DNA of 64,000 nt from Streptomyces sp. NBC_00223 (GCF_036199905.1 NZ_CP108109.1:3333501-3397500); one strand, 5' to 3'; shown: positions 7,741 to 16,960, counted from the first letter of the stretch. Notes: a model not told the origin generated them from the letters alone. Translations and numbers: made by a program.

Positions 7741-8877
7741 ATGAAGTACGACGACGAGTTGCCCACGCCCGAGGCGGCCGACCTCCTCGCCCTGACCGCC
7801 GACCTCGCCGACCGCGAACTCGCCCCGCGCGCCGCCGCGTACGAGGCCCGCGGCGAATTCCCGCGCGAGGTGATCGAACTGCTCGGCAAGGCCGGGCTGA
7901 CCTCCCTGCCGTACCCGCGGGAGTACGGCGGCGGCGGTCAGCCGTACGAGGTGTATCTGCGGGTGATCGAACGGCTGGCCTACCGCTGGCTCGCGGTCGC
8001 CGAGTCGGTCCATCTGCACGTCGTCGCCTGCTACCCGACCGCCGCGCACGGCACGCCGCGGCAGCGCGAGGAGTTGCTGCCCGGGATGCTCGACGGGTCC
8101 CGGATCGGCGCGGTGTGCCTGTCGGAGGCCGCGGCCGGCTCCGACCTGGGCGCGATGTCCACCAGGGCGGAGCCGGACGGCGACGACTATCTGCTGCGCG
8201 GCACGAAGAGCTGGACCACCCACGCGGGCGTGGCCGGCTTCTACAACGTCTACTGCCGTACCGGCGGACCCGGCATCGGCGGGATCTCCTGCCTGCTGGT
8301 CGACGCGGACACCGAGGGCGTCCATCCGCAGCGGCCGGAGAAGAAGATGGGGGTGAGCGCGCTGCCCACCGCGCAGATGGTCTTCGACGGCGCACGGGTC
8401 CCCGCGTCGCGGCTGATCGGGCGGCGCAACCGCGGCATCGTGGTGGCGAGCGCGGGCTTCGACCTCGCCCGGCTCGGCATCGCCGCCTGCGCGGTCGGGC
8501 TGGCCCGGGCCGCGCTCGACTACGCCGTCGCCTACGCCAAGCAGCGCGAGCAGTTCGGCAGCGCGATCATCTCGTTCCAGGGCATCGGCTTCCTGCTCGC
8601 GGACCTCGCCACCCAGGTGTCGGCGGCCCGCGCGCTGCTGCTGTCGGCCGCCCGGCTGCGCGACCGCGGCCGGCCCTTCTCGCTGGCGGCCTCCCAGGCC
8701 AAGCTGTTCGCCACCGACACCGCGATGCGGGTGACCGTCGAGGCGGTGCAGGTACTCGGCGGCTACGGCTATGTCACCGACCACCCGGTCGAGCGCTGGA
8801 TGCGCGAGGCCAAGCTGCTCCAGATCATCGAGGGCACCAACCAGATCCAGCGGCTGGCGATCTCGCAGGCGCTGTGA
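7741..8877 (+). CDS. Acyl-CoA dehydrogenase-like flavoprotein
   Basis: 378-aa acyl-CoA-dehydrogenase-fold flavoprotein. Seen are the FAD/substrate segments AVCLSEAAAGSDLGAM and KSWTTHAGVA, the KMGVSALPTAQMVFD strand, and LLQIIEGTNQIQRLA. The last carries the catalytic Glu at the classical EGTxQIQ position. ATG 7741 has AAGGAAGG just upstream, and 106 bp separate it from the aldolase. In secondary metabolism such proteins often oxidise carrier-bound aminoacyl groups, for example prolyl- to pyrrolyl-thioester. The separate adenylating enzyme and carrier protein fit that use here, but a simple acyl-CoA substrate is equally compatible. Confidence 0.85.
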   Translation: MKYDDELPTPEAADLLALTADLADRELAPRAAAYEARGEFPREVIELLGKAGLTSLPYPREYGGGGQPYEVYLRVIERLAYRWLAVAESVHLHVVACYPTAAHGTPRQREELLPGMLDGSRIGAVCLSEAAAGSDLGAMSTRAEPDGDDYLLRGTKSWTTHAGVAGFYNVYCRTGGPGIGGISCLLVDADTEGVHPQRPEKKMGVSALPTAQMVFDGARVPASRLIGRRNRGIVVASAGFDLARLGIAACAVGLARAALDYAVAYAKQREQFGSAIISFQGIGFLLADLATQVSAARALLLSAARLRDRGRPFSLAASQAKLFATDTAMRVTVEAVQVLGGYGYVTDHPVERWMREAKLLQIIEGTNQIQRLAISQAL

Positions 8878-9057
8878 CACCGACCGGTCCCGCCCGCGTC
8901 ACCGCCGCCCCCGTCCCCGTCCCTGTCCCCGAACCACCACGGCCGACCCCTCCGCGCGCCGAGCGCCCGACCGCCGGCCCGACCGCCCGACCGCCCCGAC
9001 AGCCCGGCCCCGCGCAGCCGCGGACCGGACCACCGAGTCAAGAAAGCAGGGCACCCC

Positions 9058-10308
9058 ATGACCGCGCACCTCGCCTTCGGCGGCTTCATGTCCCCACTCC
9101 ACCCACCGGGCGAGGACCCGACCTTCCTCTTCGAGCGGGACCTCCGGCTCGTCCAGCTGATGGACGAGTTGGGGTACGCCGAGTGCTGGGTCGGCGAGCA
9201 CCACTCCGGCGGCTGGGCGACGATCGGCTCACCGGAGATCTTCATCGCCGCCGCCGCGGAACGCACCAAGCACATCCGGCTCGGCTCGGGCGTGACCGCG
9301 CTGCCGTACCACCACCCGTTCATGGTGGCCGAACGCGCGGTCCAGCTCGACCACATGACCCGGGGGCGGTTCATGCTCGGCGCCGGCGCCGGCTCCCTTG
9401 TCTCGGACATGTACATGTTCGGCATCTCCCCCGAGGAGACCCGCGCGCGCGCCGCCCAGTCGCTGGAGACGGTGCTCGCCCTGCTGGACGGGGCCGAGCC
9501 GGTCACCCGTATCGAGAACTGGTTCCAACTCCACGAGGCACGGCTCCAGTTGCAGCCCAGGACCAGGCCCCGGATGGAGGTCGCCACCTCCAGCGCGTTC
9601 TCCCCGCTGGGCATGCGGCTGGCCGGGCGGCTCGGCGTCGGCCCGATGTCGCTGGCCGCTCCCCCCTTCGGCGCGGCCCGGCCCGGTATCGCCCAGGGCG
9701 CCGCCTCGCTGGCCGCGCAGTGGCAGCACGCCGAGGAGGCGGCGGCCGAGGCCGGCCGCACCGCCGACCGCTCCACCTGGCGCATCGTGCTGCCGGTGCA
9801 CGTCGCCGAGACCCGCGAGGAGGCGTTCGCCCAGTTCGCGCCGGGCTGGACGATGTTCCGCCGGAAGTACTACTCGGCCACGCTCGGCGTACCGGTGGCG
9901 ACCTCGGACGTCGGCGCCCGCAAGTCCCTGGAGGCCACCGTCGAGTCGCTCGGCGCGATCGTCGGATCGGTGGACGACTGTGTGGCCGCCATCGAGCATC
10001 TGCGGGACGTCACCGGCGGCTTCGGCAAGCTGCTGATCACGCTGCACGACTGCGCCTCCCGGCATGACGAGGAACGCAGCCTGGAGCTGTTCGCCCGCTA
10101 CGTGGCGCCCCGGTTCAACGGCTCGCTCGACAGCGTCACCGGCTCCAACACCTGGGTCGGCGAGAACAAGTCCCGCTTCCAGAACGCCCACTTCGCCGCG
10201 TTGAAGCAGGCGGAGGCCGGCCTGGCCGGCGGCGGGCAGGTGCGCACCCGGGGCGTCGGCCTCGGCGAGACCCAGGGCGCGGCCCCGAGCGCCCCGGCCA
10301 CCACCTGA
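9058..10308 (+). CDS. Luciferase-like (LLM class) flavin-dependent monooxygenase
   Basis: 416-aa TIM-barrel protein of the bacterial-luciferase superfamily. Typical strands are LMDELGYAECWVGEHHSGGW, IRLGSGVTALPYHHP, MVAERAVQLDHMTRGR and FMLGAGAGS. These enzymes use reduced FMN supplied by a partner reductase to hydroxylate, Baeyer-Villiger oxidise or N-oxygenate a substrate. The flavin reductase gene begins two bases after its stop, a classic two-component pair. The 180-bp gap before it (8878-9057) is a C-rich low-complexity tract with no gene. ATG 9058 follows an AAGCAGGG site. Confidence 0.85.
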   Translation: MTAHLAFGGFMSPLHPPGEDPTFLFERDLRLVQLMDELGYAECWVGEHHSGGWATIGSPEIFIAAAAERTKHIRLGSGVTALPYHHPFMVAERAVQLDHMTRGRFMLGAGAGSLVSDMYMFGISPEETRARAAQSLETVLALLDGAEPVTRIENWFQLHEARLQLQPRTRPRMEVATSSAFSPLGMRLAGRLGVGPMSLAAPPFGAARPGIAQGAASLAAQWQHAEEAAAEAGRTADRSTWRIVLPVHVAETREEAFAQFAPGWTMFRRKYYSATLGVPVATSDVGARKSLEATVESLGAIVGSVDDCVAAIEHLRDVTGGFGKLLITLHDCASRHDEERSLELFARYVAPRFNGSLDSVTGSNTWVGENKSRFQNAHFAALKQAEAGLAGGGQVRTRGVGLGETQGAAPSAPATT

Positions 10309-10309
10309 T

Positions 10310-10846
10310 ATGACGGCGGACCCGGCCGCGGTCGCGGCCACGGAGCAAGGGGTGAGCCCGGAGCAGGGGGTGACCCCGGCGGCGATGCGCGAGGCGATGC
10401 GGCTGCTGCCGACCGCCGTCGCGGTGGTCTCCGCCGGGCAGGACGGCACCCCGTACGGTCTGACGGTCGGATCGTTCTTCAGCCTCTCCCTCGACCCGCC
10501 GATGATCGGCTTCGGGGTGCGCGCGCAGTCCGTGAGCTGGCCGAGGATCGCCGCCCTCGGGCGGTTCCGGGTCAATGTGCTGAACGCCTCGCAGGCCGCG
10601 GTGAGCGCCGCCATGGCACGTTCGGGCTCCGCCAAGTTCCAGGCGGTGGACTGGACCTGGTCGGCCCGCGGCAACCCGGCCGTCACCGGCGCGCTGCTGG
10701 GCGTCGAGTGCGCGCTGGACCGGGTGCTGGCGGCGGGCGACCACGTCCTGGTCACCGCGCGCGTCGAGGAGATGGACGTCGTGGCGCCGGACCTGCCGCT
10801 GGTCTGGTTCCAGCGCGGCTACCGCACGCTGGAGCGGCGGGCATGA
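10310..10846 (+). CDS. Flavin reductase (HpaC/FRP-like)
   Basis: 178-aa split-barrel flavin-binding protein. LPTAVAVVSAGQDGTPYGLTVGSFFSLSLDPP is seen in pieces typical of the flavin-reductase-like domain, followed by FRVNVLNASQ and an HVLVTARVEEM strand. It would supply reduced flavin to the luciferase-like monooxygenase immediately upstream. The start is ATG 10310, two bases past the preceding stop. The MFS gene overlaps its stop by ATGA. Confidence 0.85.
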   Translation: MTADPAAVAATEQGVSPEQGVTPAAMREAMRLLPTAVAVVSAGQDGTPYGLTVGSFFSLSLDPPMIGFGVRAQSVSWPRIAALGRFRVNVLNASQAAVSAAMARSGSAKFQAVDWTWSARGNPAVTGALLGVECALDRVLAAGDHVLVTARVEEMDVVAPDLPLVWFQRGYRTLERRA

Positions 10847-12081
10847 CCCAGGACACCCCGCTCAGCCCGCCGTTGCCGGTCCCGGACGGCGCCGGCGCCC
10901 GCCGTCCGGCCGTCCGGCGCCGACCGCCGGACCTCGGGCTGCTGACCGCCTGTCAGACCCTCTACCAGATCGCGGTGAGCGTCGATCTGACGCTCACCGC
11001 GATCGTGGGGATGCGGCTCGCGCCCACCATGGCGCTGGCCACGCTCCCGCTCACCCTGATCACGGTGATCGGGGCGGTGGCCGCGGCGGCGGCCGGCGTG
11101 CTCATCCCCCGGTTCGGCTACCGCGCGGTGATGCTGGCCGGCAGCGGCGCCGCCGTCATCGGCGGCTGCGCCTCGGCCGCCGCCGTGCACAGCCGGTCCT
11201 TCCCGCTGCTCTGCGTCGGCACCTCCCTGGTCGGCCTGCACAAGGCGAGCGGCGCCTACTACCGCTATCTCGCCGCCGACCGGGCGGTCCCGGCCCGTCG
11301 CGGCCGGGCGCTGGCCACCGTGCTGGCCGGCGGGGTCGTCGCCGCGCTGGCCGGGCCGTTCCTCGCCACCGAGAGCAGCATGTGGTTCAGCACCGAGTTC
11401 ATCGGGTCGTATCTGGTGGTGTCCCTGGCCTCGGCTCTCGTCCTGCCGCTGATCGCGCTGCTGAGCGCGACTCCTGGCGAACCCGCGAACTCCCCGGCCC
11501 GGCTCCGGCCGCCGCCGGCGCCGCTGCGGCCGGCCCTGGGCACGGTGCCGTTCCGCCGGGGCCTGGCGGCGCTCGGCTACGGGGGCACGGTGATGACCCT
11601 GCTGATGGCCACCGGCCCGATGGGCAGTCAGCAGGCCGGGCACACGGTGGCGCAGGGCGCCATGGTCATCCAGTGGCACATGGTCGGGATGTTCGCGCCG
11701 TCGTGGTTCACCGGCCGGCTCAGCACCCGCTTCGGACCGCGCGCGGTCGCCCTGGCCGGCGCGCTCGTCCTGGTGGCGGGCACGGCGGTGGGCGCGGCGG
11801 GTACGGCCATGCCGCTGCTGATGGCGGCGCTCGGACTGGTGGGCGTCGGCTGGAATCTGCTGTACGTGGCGGGCAGCGGCTTCGTCGTCCAGTGCTACCC
11901 GCAAGGGCGCGGCAGCCGGATCCAGTCGGCCGTCGAGGGCGCCACGGCCTGCGTCAGCGCCGCCGCCTCCCTGAGCGCGGGGTATCTCTTCACCCGTATC
12001 GGCTGGTCGGGCGCCAATCTCGCCATGCTGGCCCTCAGCGCGTTCGCCTGCCTGCACTTCCTGCGCCGGACCCGGGCCTGA
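10843..12081 (+). CDS. MFS transporter (likely product exporter)
   Basis: 412-aa integral membrane protein of the major facilitator type with about 12 hydrophobic segments. A central hydrophilic loop (GEPANSPARLRPPPAPLRPA) separates the two six-helix halves. Residues such as RFGYRAVMLAG and RFGPRAVALAG occupy the loop 2-3 and loop 8-9 positions of the MFS motif. ATG 10843 overlaps the reductase stop (ATGA), making it the last gene of the biosynthetic operon. The obvious inferred job is export of, and self-protection from, the cluster product. Confidence 0.85.
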   Translation: MTQDTPLSPPLPVPDGAGARRPAVRRRPPDLGLLTACQTLYQIAVSVDLTLTAIVGMRLAPTMALATLPLTLITVIGAVAAAAAGVLIPRFGYRAVMLAGSGAAVIGGCASAAAVHSRSFPLLCVGTSLVGLHKASGAYYRYLAADRAVPARRGRALATVLAGGVVAALAGPFLATESSMWFSTEFIGSYLVVSLASALVLPLIALLSATPGEPANSPARLRPPPAPLRPALGTVPFRRGLAALGYGGTVMTLLMATGPMGSQQAGHTVAQGAMVIQWHMVGMFAPSWFTGRLSTRFGPRAVALAGALVLVAGTAVGAAGTAMPLLMAALGLVGVGWNLLYVAGSGFVVQCYPQGRGSRIQSAVEGATACVSAAASLSAGYLFTRIGWSGANLAMLALSAFACLHFLRRTRA

Positions 12082-12092
12082 CGTCCCGCCGG

Positions 12093-12196
12093 CTTCGTAC
12101 GACCGGCCACCGGGACCGCCGTCGGGCACACCGCCCGGCGGGGGGCTCCACCGGCAGCTTCGTACGGTGCCGTCGGCCGCCGGGACCGCCGTCGGG
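12093..12196. repeat. Imperfect direct repeat between convergent genes
   Basis: Two related GC-rich copies (12093-12126 and 12158-12196) begin CTTCGTACG and end CCGGGACCGCCGTCGGG. They fill the gap between the convergent MFS and DUF916 genes, where transcription from both sides should end, but neither copy is a clean terminator hairpin. Confidence 0.6.
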
Positions 12197-12198
12197 GG

Positions 12199-13275
12199 TC
12201 AGCGCGCCTGCGCCTCCTGGTCGCGCAGCGCCTGCTCGACGGCGTCCCGCACCCGCGCCTCCTCGCCCAGCTTGCGGCGTGTCCGACCCCGGCGGGCGAG
12301 TACGAACGCCCCGACGGCAACGGCGATCAGCACGACGACCAGCAGCGCCAGCGTCCACGGCACCGCCGCGGTGTGCGCCGTGGCCCGGACCGGGTCGAGC
12401 GAGGTCGTGGTGCCCGACGCGTCGGTGAGCCGGGGCGTCAGCGTGACGGTCGCGGCCAGCCTGACCGAGGGCGCCACGCCGTGCACGGGCACCTTCACCT
12501 GCCGGCTCTCGCCGGGCAGCAGCTCCGGCGGCGCGGCGACCTTGCCCGCCTGGGCCGACAGCCAACCGAAGGGGCCCGAGAGCGAGACCTTCTGGTCGGC
12601 CGACAGGATGGCGTTGCCCGTGTTGTGGATCGTGTAGCTGACGGTGGCGTCGCCCTTGGCGAACGGATTGGCCGAACCGTCGTAGTCCACATGGAGTTTC
12701 TCGACCGCGAGGTTCGGCTTGAGCGCGCCGCTGACCCGCAGCTTGACCTTGATGCCGAGCCGCCGGTCCACGTTGATGCCCTCGGCGTTGTCGGGCTGCG
12801 TCAGGGAGGTGAGGATGCCGCCGACGTAGTCGCCGGGGGTGGCGTTGGCCGGGACGGTGGCCGTGAAGGGGACGTCGGCGGACTTACCGGGCTTGATCTC
12901 GACGCTGTCGCTGCCCGTGTGGACCCAGGCGCCGATCGCGACGGACTTCTTGTCCTTGGGGAGCAGGTCGAGCCGGCCGGCGTCGGTCGTGAAGCCGTCG
13001 GCGGCGTAGACGGTGAGCCGCAGCGGGTCCTTGCCGTGGTTGGCGACGACCATGGTGTCCTCGACCTTGCCGCCGGGGTTGACCGTGTAGCTGAAGCTGG
13101 AGCGGTCGGCGCCGTAGCTGTTGGAGGCCGTTCTGACCGTCCAGGCGACGGTGCCGTCCTCCGCGTGGGCGGGACCGGCCGCCAGGCCCGCGACCGCGAA
13201 GGCGGCGAGCAGGGCCAGGACGACGGTACGGACGAAAACCGCGGCGGTGGTCCGGCGCGTCACTGGCGTGTGCAT
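12199..13275 (-). CDS. DUF916-like surface protein (WxL-protein-partner type), membrane anchored
   Basis: 358-aa exported protein. An N-terminal signal peptide (VVLALLAAFAVAGLAAGPAHA) is followed by two beta-rich Ig-like modules (FSYTVNPGGKVEDTMVVAN; PGDYVGGILTSL). A single transmembrane helix near 310-330 (PWTLALLVVVLIAVAVGAFV) leads into an Arg-rich cytoplasmic tail. This architecture matches the DUF916/WxL-interacting family, which in Gram-positives pairs with WxL-domain proteins. The next gene upstream on the same strand, the phosphatase, ends in a WxL-like domain, so the two may form a surface complex. The 86-bp gap allows co-transcription. Confidence 0.75.
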   Translation of the reverse strand: MHTPVTRRTTAAVFVRTVVLALLAAFAVAGLAAGPAHAEDGTVAWTVRTASNSYGADRSSFSYTVNPGGKVEDTMVVANHGKDPLRLTVYAADGFTTDAGRLDLLPKDKKSVAIGAWVHTGSDSVEIKPGKSADVPFTATVPANATPGDYVGGILTSLTQPDNAEGINVDRRLGIKVKLRVSGALKPNLAVEKLHVDYDGSANPFAKGDATVSYTIHNTGNAILSADQKVSLSGPFGWLSAQAGKVAAPPELLPGESRQVKVPVHGVAPSVRLAATVTLTPRLTDASGTTTSLDPVRATAHTAAVPWTLALLVVVLIAVAVGAFVLARRGRTRRKLGEEARVRDAVEQALRDQEAQAR

Positions 13276-13361
13276 CTGGTGGTCCTCGGTCGGTGCGAAG
13301 TCTGGAGAACCGGCGGGGCGGACACCCGAAGATGTCTGCCCCGCCGGGTGGAGCGGTCCGA

Positions 13362-15341
13362 TCAGCTGCTGAGAGCGGTGATCGTGAGGGTGGCGCGGTA
13401 GGCGCCCTTGTCGACGTTGCCGGGGATCTTCAGATCCAGGTCGGCGCCGAGCTTGGCGGTGCCGCGGGCGTGGCCCTGGTCGGCCCAGCCGAGACCGCGC
13501 GAGACGGACAGGCCGGGGCCGTGGTCGTCGTAGGCCGAGCCCACGGGACCGCTGGCCTTGGCACCGGCGCCGGCCGCGACCACCTGCGGGGTCCAGCCGA
13601 GGTACGCGCCGGAGAACTTCTTGTCGCCGTCCTTGAAGTCACTCACACCGGCCGAGATCGACCAAGGGGCGAGCGAGCGGCGGCTGTCGGTGACGACGAT
13701 CGGGTTGATGTGACCCGTCGCCTCGAAGTAGTCGCCGTCGTGGTCCTCGGCGGTGCCGAGGTCCACCAGGCCGTTGTAGCCGTCGATCGTCCAGCCGAAC
13801 TCACCGGGGGGCGCGTCCGGCACGTTGACCTGGAGGTCCTGGCCGGCGCCGTGGTACGGGTGCACGGTGACCTTGTCGACGAGCGAGCCGACCGGCTGGC
13901 CGGCGGGGGTGTTGGCGCACACCAGGCCGCGCTCCACCGCCGCGTTCGGAGCGGCGCAGGTGCCGCTGCGGACGTTCTCGACGACGAGCTTGTCGTTGCG
14001 CACCTGGACCTTGACGTAGGTCCGGACGTGCTCCTGGTTCTCCACCGAGTTGTACCAGTAGCTCTTCGGGTTCAGCGGGTCGGCGCCGTTGCCCGCGCCG
14101 CTCGTACCGCTGTTGTCCGGGTTCGTGATGTCGTAGTACTTCGAACCGGAGGCCGAGTTGGCCGTCACGTACAGCACGCCGCCGGGGCCGGGGAAGACAT
14201 CGGCCGCGCCGGGCTGCTCGGTCGGGTCCTGCTTCTGGCCGTTCTTGATCAGGTAGCTGCGGGAGTAGCTGTGGTCGTGGCCCTGGAGCACCAGGTCGAC
14301 ACCGAGCTTGGAGACGGCGGTCGGGAAGTCGACCCGGCGCACCTTGTTGTCGCTGTCCTTGGCGTGGTCGGCCGGCGAGTAGATCGAGTGGTGGAAGACG
14401 AGCACCTTCCACTTGGCCTCGTTGCCGTGCTGGTTGACGACGTCGGAGATGTACGACAGGTGGGCCGCGTCGCCGCCGCCGCCCTGCGAGGTGGCGTAGC
14501 TGTTGCTGTTGATGTCGATGAACAGCACATCCTTGTAGATGTACCAGTAGTCACCGCCGGACGTGTTCGACTTCGGGTCGCCGTTGGAGTACAGCGGCGC
14601 CGAGCGGTCGGTGTTCGGGGTGTAGAGGTGCTGCTCGTAGGCCTTGCCGCCGACGTCGTGGTTGCCGATGGTGGCCGCCCACGGGTACTGGCGCAGCTTG
14701 TCGGGCGCCAGGAAGGCGTTCCACTGGGACTCGGTGTTCGCGGTCTCGACCTGGTCACCGCCCGAGACGAGCAGTTCGGCGTTCGGGTTGGCCGCGAGCG
14801 ACACGTCCAGGGTGTCCTGCCAGCCGGCCTGGTCCTTCGCCACATCGCCGGACGAGCCGATCTGCGGGTCGCCGAAGAACAGGAAGTCGTAGTTGCCCTC
14901 GAAGTCCTGCGTCTTGAAGGAGTACGCCGTGGACCAGCTGCCCTCGGTGCCGACACGGTACGAGTACGCCGTGCGCTCCTTCAGGCCGGTGATCGTCGCG
15001 TGACGGTTGAAGCCGCCGCTGGTGGCGATGTTCGCCGCGCCGGCGGCGTCGAAGGTGGCCGCGTCGGCCGGGAACTCGCCGTTGACCACCGAGGCGGTCG
15101 GGGCGACCTGGATCTTCTGCGCGGTGTCGGCCGAGGAGTACCACGTCACGGTGCGCTGGGACTCGTTGGCGCCCACACCGAGGATGATGCCGGTGATCGA
15201 GGTGGACTCAGCGGCGCCGGCGGAGGCCGCCGTCAGACCGCTGCCGAGGGCCAGAGCCAGGCCCAGGACCGTCGCGGTGGCCCCGGTGGCCACGCGACGC
15301 CGCACAAGCCCGGGGGCCTGTACCGATGTGCTCAGTTTCAT
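13362..15341 (-). CDS. Secreted purple-acid-phosphatase-like enzyme with WxL-like C-terminal domain
   Basis: 659-aa exported protein with a signal peptide ending near ASAGAAES. Next comes an N-terminal FN3-like module (ITGLKERTAYSYRVGTEG) and a calcineurin-like metallophosphoesterase domain. Metal motifs are FFGDPQIG, SGGDQVE, IGNHD, FHHSIYS and QGHDHSYSRSY, the full set for a dinuclear phosphatase. The last about 150 residues (VVTDSRRSLAPWSISAG; GAYLGWTPQV; YRATLTITALSS) resemble a WxL domain and may tether the enzyme to the wall. AGGAACG lies upstream of ATG 15341. A PhoP-box-like repeat at 15400-15421 suggests induction by phosphate limitation. Confidence 0.8.
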   Translation of the reverse strand: MKLSTSVQAPGLVRRRVATGATATVLGLALALGSGLTAASAGAAESTSITGIILGVGANESQRTVTWYSSADTAQKIQVAPTASVVNGEFPADAATFDAAGAANIATSGGFNRHATITGLKERTAYSYRVGTEGSWSTAYSFKTQDFEGNYDFLFFGDPQIGSSGDVAKDQAGWQDTLDVSLAANPNAELLVSGGDQVETANTESQWNAFLAPDKLRQYPWAATIGNHDVGGKAYEQHLYTPNTDRSAPLYSNGDPKSNTSGGDYWYIYKDVLFIDINSNSYATSQGGGGDAAHLSYISDVVNQHGNEAKWKVLVFHHSIYSPADHAKDSDNKVRRVDFPTAVSKLGVDLVLQGHDHSYSRSYLIKNGQKQDPTEQPGAADVFPGPGGVLYVTANSASGSKYYDITNPDNSGTSGAGNGADPLNPKSYWYNSVENQEHVRTYVKVQVRNDKLVVENVRSGTCAAPNAAVERGLVCANTPAGQPVGSLVDKVTVHPYHGAGQDLQVNVPDAPPGEFGWTIDGYNGLVDLGTAEDHDGDYFEATGHINPIVVTDSRRSLAPWSISAGVSDFKDGDKKFSGAYLGWTPQVVAAGAGAKASGPVGSAYDDHGPGLSVSRGLGWADQGHARGTAKLGADLDLKIPGNVDKGAYRATLTITALSS

Positions 15342-15399
15342 GGGTTTCGTTCCTCTTGTGCACAGGAGTGCGTGGAATGTCGGTCATCAAACTCACAGC

Positions 15400-15421
15400 A
15401 CTGGGTAAACCGGACGTAAAT
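15400..15421 (-). promoter_or_regulatory. Candidate PHO box upstream of phosphatase gene
   Basis: Read on the minus strand this is two adjacent 11-nt direct repeat units, ATTTACGTCCG and GTTTACCCAGT, sharing the TTTAC core. This spacing and core resemble Streptomyces PhoP-binding units (GTTCACC-type). It lies 58 bp upstream of the phosphatase start. The match is imperfect, and the assignment is an inference supported by the phosphate-related neighbours. Confidence 0.4.
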
Positions 15422-15471
15422 ACGGTCACGGGACCAGCTGAACAGCCAAGAGACCTGCGGACTTGCGGCTC

Positions 15472-16680
15472 TCAGACGCCGAACAGCCGTTGCACGAACC
15501 ACACGAGCCCCATCGCCGCCACTCCCGCGGAGATCGCGCCGGTCGCCCAGAGGCCGACCGTCGGCGAGCGGTGCCGCAGCAGGGTCAGTACGGGGAAGAC
15601 GAGGGCGATGAGCGCCAACTGCACGGTCTCGATGCCGACGTTGAACACCAGCAGGGATCCCAGCAGGGTCCATGACCAGGCCGAGTCGATCCCCAGCGCG
15701 CCCGCGAAGCCCAGACCGTGCACGAGGCCGAAGCAGAACACCACCCCGAGGCGGGTCCAGCCCGCGCGGTCCAGGCCGAAGTGGCCCTGTGTCACCGTCT
15801 CCAGCTCGGTGGCCCGGTCGCCGCGCCGCCAGATCCGCCACAGGTACCAGCCGGCGACCACCGCGATCGACAGCGCGATGACCGGCTCCACGACCCTCGA
15901 CGGCACGTCGACCACACCGAGGGCGGCGAGCATGAACGTCACCGAGTGCGCGAGCGTGAAACTCGTGGCCGCGAGCACGATCTCGCGCGGCCGCCGTGAC
16001 CCGGCGATGAGCGCGAGCAGGAAGAGGATGTGGTCGATCCCGGTCAGCAGATGCTCGGCGCCCAGGCGGAAGAACTCCCAGAACCACGCGTACCACGGCT
16101 GACCCATCGAGAAGGACGGATGCGCGGCGTCGAGCGCGGCGCTGCCGGAACGGCCGTCGAGGTCGTAGGTGACGATCGTCTTGGTGCCGGTGACGTACTT
16201 CTCCGCGTCGGGGAACAGCCCGCTGCGCACCCGGTGGTCGTCGCCCCGCCCCGAACAGGCCCAGTCGAGCAGCAGATCGGCGTACGGTACGCCGTCGCGC
16301 CGGCCCATGGTGAAGTCCCCCACGCGGGTGGGCGTGCAGTCCTCGCCGTCGGAGCTCACGGAGAAGCGCTTGGTGACGTAGGTGACGGCCGACTTCGCGT
16401 GGTCGTTGAGCGCGGCGGCCTGCGCGGCGGTGTCACCTGCCTCGAACGCGGCGTTCCCGGTGCGGAAGAGGGCGTCGTCGCCCTCGAAGTCGGCGGTGGA
16501 GACGACGAAGAGGTCGTATTCGAGTTCCAGCTTCGTCCGTACGCGGTCGTCGTCACCCGCGGTGACATGGACGTACACGGCCGAGGTGAAGCCATGGGCG
16601 GACGCCGGTTGAGCGGTGCTCAGAAAAGCGATCAGCGCCGCGGTGATCCCGATGACGACGCGGCGGACACGTGGGGACAT
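15472..16680 (-). CDS. HupE/UreJ_2-like membrane protein
   Basis: 402-aa protein with an N-terminal signal sequence (IGITAALIAFLSTAQPASA). A beta-rich exported domain of about 190 residues contains two Cys that may pair. The C-terminal half is polytopic with HupE/UreJ signatures LGAEHLLTGIDHILFLLALI, SFTLAHSVTFMLAALGV and FGLVHGLGFAGAL. HupE/UreJ proteins are linked to nickel or cobalt uptake. This two-part form with an exported N-domain is common in actinomycetes and of unproven function. ATG 16680 has AAGGAG nine bases upstream; the longer open frame upstream is not supported. A single PHO-half-site-like element (GTTCACCCGTG, minus strand, 16715-16725) lies upstream. Confidence 0.75.
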   Translation of the reverse strand: MSPRVRRVVIGITAALIAFLSTAQPASAHGFTSAVYVHVTAGDDDRVRTKLELEYDLFVVSTADFEGDDALFRTGNAAFEAGDTAAQAAALNDHAKSAVTYVTKRFSVSSDGEDCTPTRVGDFTMGRRDGVPYADLLLDWACSGRGDDHRVRSGLFPDAEKYVTGTKTIVTYDLDGRSGSAALDAAHPSFSMGQPWYAWFWEFFRLGAEHLLTGIDHILFLLALIAGSRRPREIVLAATSFTLAHSVTFMLAALGVVDVPSRVVEPVIALSIAVVAGWYLWRIWRRGDRATELETVTQGHFGLDRAGWTRLGVVFCFGLVHGLGFAGALGIDSAWSWTLLGSLLVFNVGIETVQLALIALVFPVLTLLRHRSPTVGLWATGAISAGVAAMGLVWFVQRLFGV

Positions 16681-16960
16681 GTTGCTCCTTCGGTTGCGAG
16701 AGCACCGTCCATGGCACGGGTGAACGAAGACCGGCCCGTCGGCGAACTGCGGAAGAACATGCGTGCGGACAGGGCCCGCGAACGGAAACGGCGGCGATTC
16801 TGAGCGCAGGATGGGGACACGGCATCCGCCACCGAACGTTTTCCGCCACCGCGCGTCGTCGGCGATCCGGCCTTCCGGCGCCCCGACCTGGCCCGCACCG
16901 CCATGCCGTACCCGCTTGTCCGTACTCGCTTTTCCGCCACCACCCCGGAGGACGATCGCC

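Noticed and set aside
13293..15419. 708-codon plus-strand open frame opposite the phosphatase
   Set aside because: Antisense shadow; the minus strand has all metallophosphoesterase motifs and a signal peptide.
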